64,000 bases of DNA from Lautropia sp. (lineage in GTDB: Bacteria > Pseudomonadota > Gammaproteobacteria > Burkholderiales > Burkholderiaceae_E). The stretch spans positions 1-64,000 of the forward strand of contig JAUNKF010000008.1 in the NCBI GenBank assembly GCA_030532895.1, read 5' to 3'. The position numbers and the translations under genes were made by a program. The notes below the pieces were generated by a model, which was not told the DNA's origin, searched no databases, and worked only from the letters and a program-made list of their open reading frames with translations. Of this stretch, positions 62,643 through 64,000 are shown one piece after another. Numbering within the stretch: position 1 is the stretch's first letter; each line of letters opens with the position of its first letter.

Positions 62643-64000
62643 TCAAGTAGTCAGCGACTGAACCGACCGGGATCGCCAAACATGCCACCCCAACACCAGC
62701 GCCGCCACTCCAAACCCGATCTCATCGGTCAACGGCCACGCCACCACCAACAGAGCCGCCGCCACGAAAGCCAGCACCCGCTCGACCACGTTCAACGGTG
62801 AGCGAAAATACCCCACCACCGCCACGCCCCACAGCATCACCGCCAGCAGCGCCTTGAAGAACACATACAAGGTCGCATCGATACCCTGATCGCCCTGAAG
62901 CATCAGCGCCGGCGCATACACCGCCATGTACGGCACCACGAACCCGGCGATGGCAATCTGCACCGCCCGTATGCCGATCTTCAGTCCGGTCTCCTTCGCA
63001 ATCGGTGCCGCTGCAAAAGCGGCCAGCGCCACCGGCGGCGTCAGATCAGCCATGATGCCGAAATAGAACACGAACATGTGCGACACGATCAGCGGCACCC
63101 CCAGCTCCAAGAGCGCCGGCGCCGCAATCGAGCTGGTGATGATGTAGTTCGGGATCGTCGGAATCCCCATGCCCAGCACCAGACAGGTCAGCATCGTCAA
63201 CAGCAGCGACACGAACAGACTGTCTCCCCCCACCTGGATGATGTAGCCGGCGAAGGCCGTGGCACCACCGGTCAACGTCAGCGAACCGATGATCACGCCG
63301 ACCAGCGCACAGGCCACCCCCACCGGCAACGCATGCAGCGCCCCCTCGACCAGCGCCGTCACCGCCAGTTTGAGCGTGCTACGCCCATCGGCGCGCGGTG
63401 CCAGCAACACCGCCAGCACGGCCACCGTCGCCACCACCGCGACGATGCCCACCTTCGCAAACGCCGAACAGGCCAGCCCCAGCGCGATCCAGAACAGCAG
63501 CCGCAACGAGGTGCCGTTCAGATGCCGGGCAAAGCTGCTACCGAAGAGCAGGATCACCGTCAACGCCAGACCGAACAGCCCGGCAAACATTGGCGTGAAG
63601 CCCGCAAAGAGCAGGTACACCAAGCCGGCCAACGGCAACAGCAGATACCAGCGCGCACGGATGGCCGCCCAGGGATCAGGGCACTCTTCTTTCGGCAGCC
63701 CCTTCAGCCCTGCACGCCCTGCCTCCAGATGCACCATCCAGAACACGGTGAAGAAATACAGAAAGGCTGGAATGGCAGCGGCCTTCGCAATCTCCACATA
63801 CGGCACATCGATCGTCTCAGCCATGATGAAGGCCACCGCCCCCATCACCGGCGGCATGATCTGCCCACCCATCGAACTGGTGGCCTCCACCGCCCCGGCA
63901 AAAGCCGACCGATAGCCAAACTGCTTCATCAGCGGAATGGTGAACTGCCCGGTCGTCACCACATTGGCCACGCCCGAGCCGTTGATCGTGCCCATCAGCC
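62643..64000 (-). CDS. Fused TRAP transporter permease (TAXI type), partial
   Basis: The C-terminal 450 residues and a few bases more of a TRAP DctQM fusion; the N-terminus lies beyond the right edge (full length is usually 620-880 aa). GTINGSGVANVVTTGQFTIPLMK, TSSMGGQIMPPVMGAVAF and GMGIPTIPNYIITSSIAAPAL are typical of the large permease, and many membrane helices are evident. TAXI-type TRAP systems import organic acids with a TAXI binding protein, which should be encoded upstream. The DUF1850 gene follows after 233 bp. Confidence 0.9.
   Translation of the reverse strand, partial: LMGTINGSGVANVVTTGQFTIPLMKQFGYRSAFAGAVEATSSMGGQIMPPVMGAVAFIMAETIDVPYVEIAKAAAIPAFLYFFTVFWMVHLEAGRAGLKGLPKEECPDPWAAIRARWYLLLPLAGLVYLLFAGFTPMFAGLFGLALTVILLFGSSFARHLNGTSLRLLFWIALGLACSAFAKVGIVAVVATVAVLAVLLAPRADGRSTLKLAVTALVEGALHALPVGVACALVGVIIGSLTLTGGATAFAGYIIQVGGDSLFVSLLLTMLTCLVLGMGIPTIPNYIITSSIAAPALLELGVPLIVSHMFVFYFGIMADLTPPVALAAFAAAPIAKETGLKIGIRAVQIAIAGFVVPYMAVYAPALMLQGDQGIDATLYVFFKALLAVMLWGVAVVGYFRSPLNVVERVLAFVAAALLVVAWPLTDEIGFGVAALVLGWHVWRSRSVQSLTT

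Overview
The window is about 64 kb of compact, GC-rich bacterial chromosome. The order and type of housekeeping genes point to a betaproteobacterium of the order Burkholderiales: zapA followed by 6S RNA, fkpB-ispH beside radC and rpmB-rpmG, ribF-ileS-lspA-coaBC-dut, xseB-ispA-dxs with a divergent Rieske oxygenase, a small Trp-rich protein, and a DUF1850 gene downstream of a fused TRAP permease. I cannot name the genus. There is no rRNA operon, prophage, insertion sequence, integrase or CRISPR array. One tRNA (Thr, anticodon CGT) and one 6S RNA are present.

Layout. 1-9716 (minus): a tripartite RND efflux system (membrane fusion protein, then MdtB-like and MdtC-like pumps overlapping by ATGA), a BASS-family transporter, and an outer-membrane lipoprotein channel that runs off the left edge. 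9965-11184 (plus): bamE and dapB. 11339-13972 (minus): a DsbD/ScsB-type thiol reductase. 14462-15296 (plus): a coiled-coil protein, zapA and ssrS. 15418-21529 (minus): lgt, a small Trp-rich protein, a MOSC protein, a PilB-type thioredoxin-MsrA-MsrB fusion, a VOC protein and a ferredoxin-type reductase. 21528-23162 (plus): an insertion-laden SDR protein and tRNA-Thr. 23314-31063: an AspT/YidE-type transporter, a glutaredoxin-like protein, a uracil permease on the plus strand, then a minus-strand set of GltS-like symporter, amidohydrolase and COG0523 GTPase facing a LysR regulator. 32212-36409: phzF, ispH, fkpB, radC and rpmB-rpmG.

36609-46957: rsmB and purN (minus), then the plus-strand run ribF-ileS-lspA-coaBC-dut-trmA. 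46964-49905 (minus): an unrecognised 654-aa lipoprotein coupled to transaldolase. 50175-51630 (plus): yajQ and a Nudix protein. 51976-55252 (minus): dxs, ispA and xseB. 55471-58619 (plus): Rieske oxygenase, sulfurtransferase and FMN reductase. 58693-64000 (minus): fbp, DUF4124 and DUF4197 proteins, DUF1850, and a fused TRAP permease cut by the right edge.

How the genes connect. dxs, ispA and ispH are three steps of isoprenoid synthesis. lgt, lspA and several lipoproteins form a lipoprotein-processing theme. DsbD is the expected electron donor for the secreted MsrAB fusion, so 11.3-19.6 kb holds both ends of a periplasmic methionine-sulfoxide repair route. Purine salvage/synthesis, pyrimidine uptake and dUTP clean-up are scattered among the rest.

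Most notable observations. (1) A dispersed intergenic repeat (core GCGTGTCATGC ... TGATTCGTC ... CCGC) occurs about a dozen times in either orientation and never inside a recognised gene; two copies have head-to-head arms. (2) Many housekeeping proteins carry low-complexity Ala/Pro/Ser/Gly insertions. (3) Two genes have start codons placed where transcription should begin, suggesting leaderless mRNAs. (4) ispH is followed in frame, after its TGA, by a 35-codon hydrophobic open frame. (5) Several strong RNA or DNA dyads are unexplained. I see no clear, wholly new multi-gene system; the repeat family is the best candidate for something undescribed.
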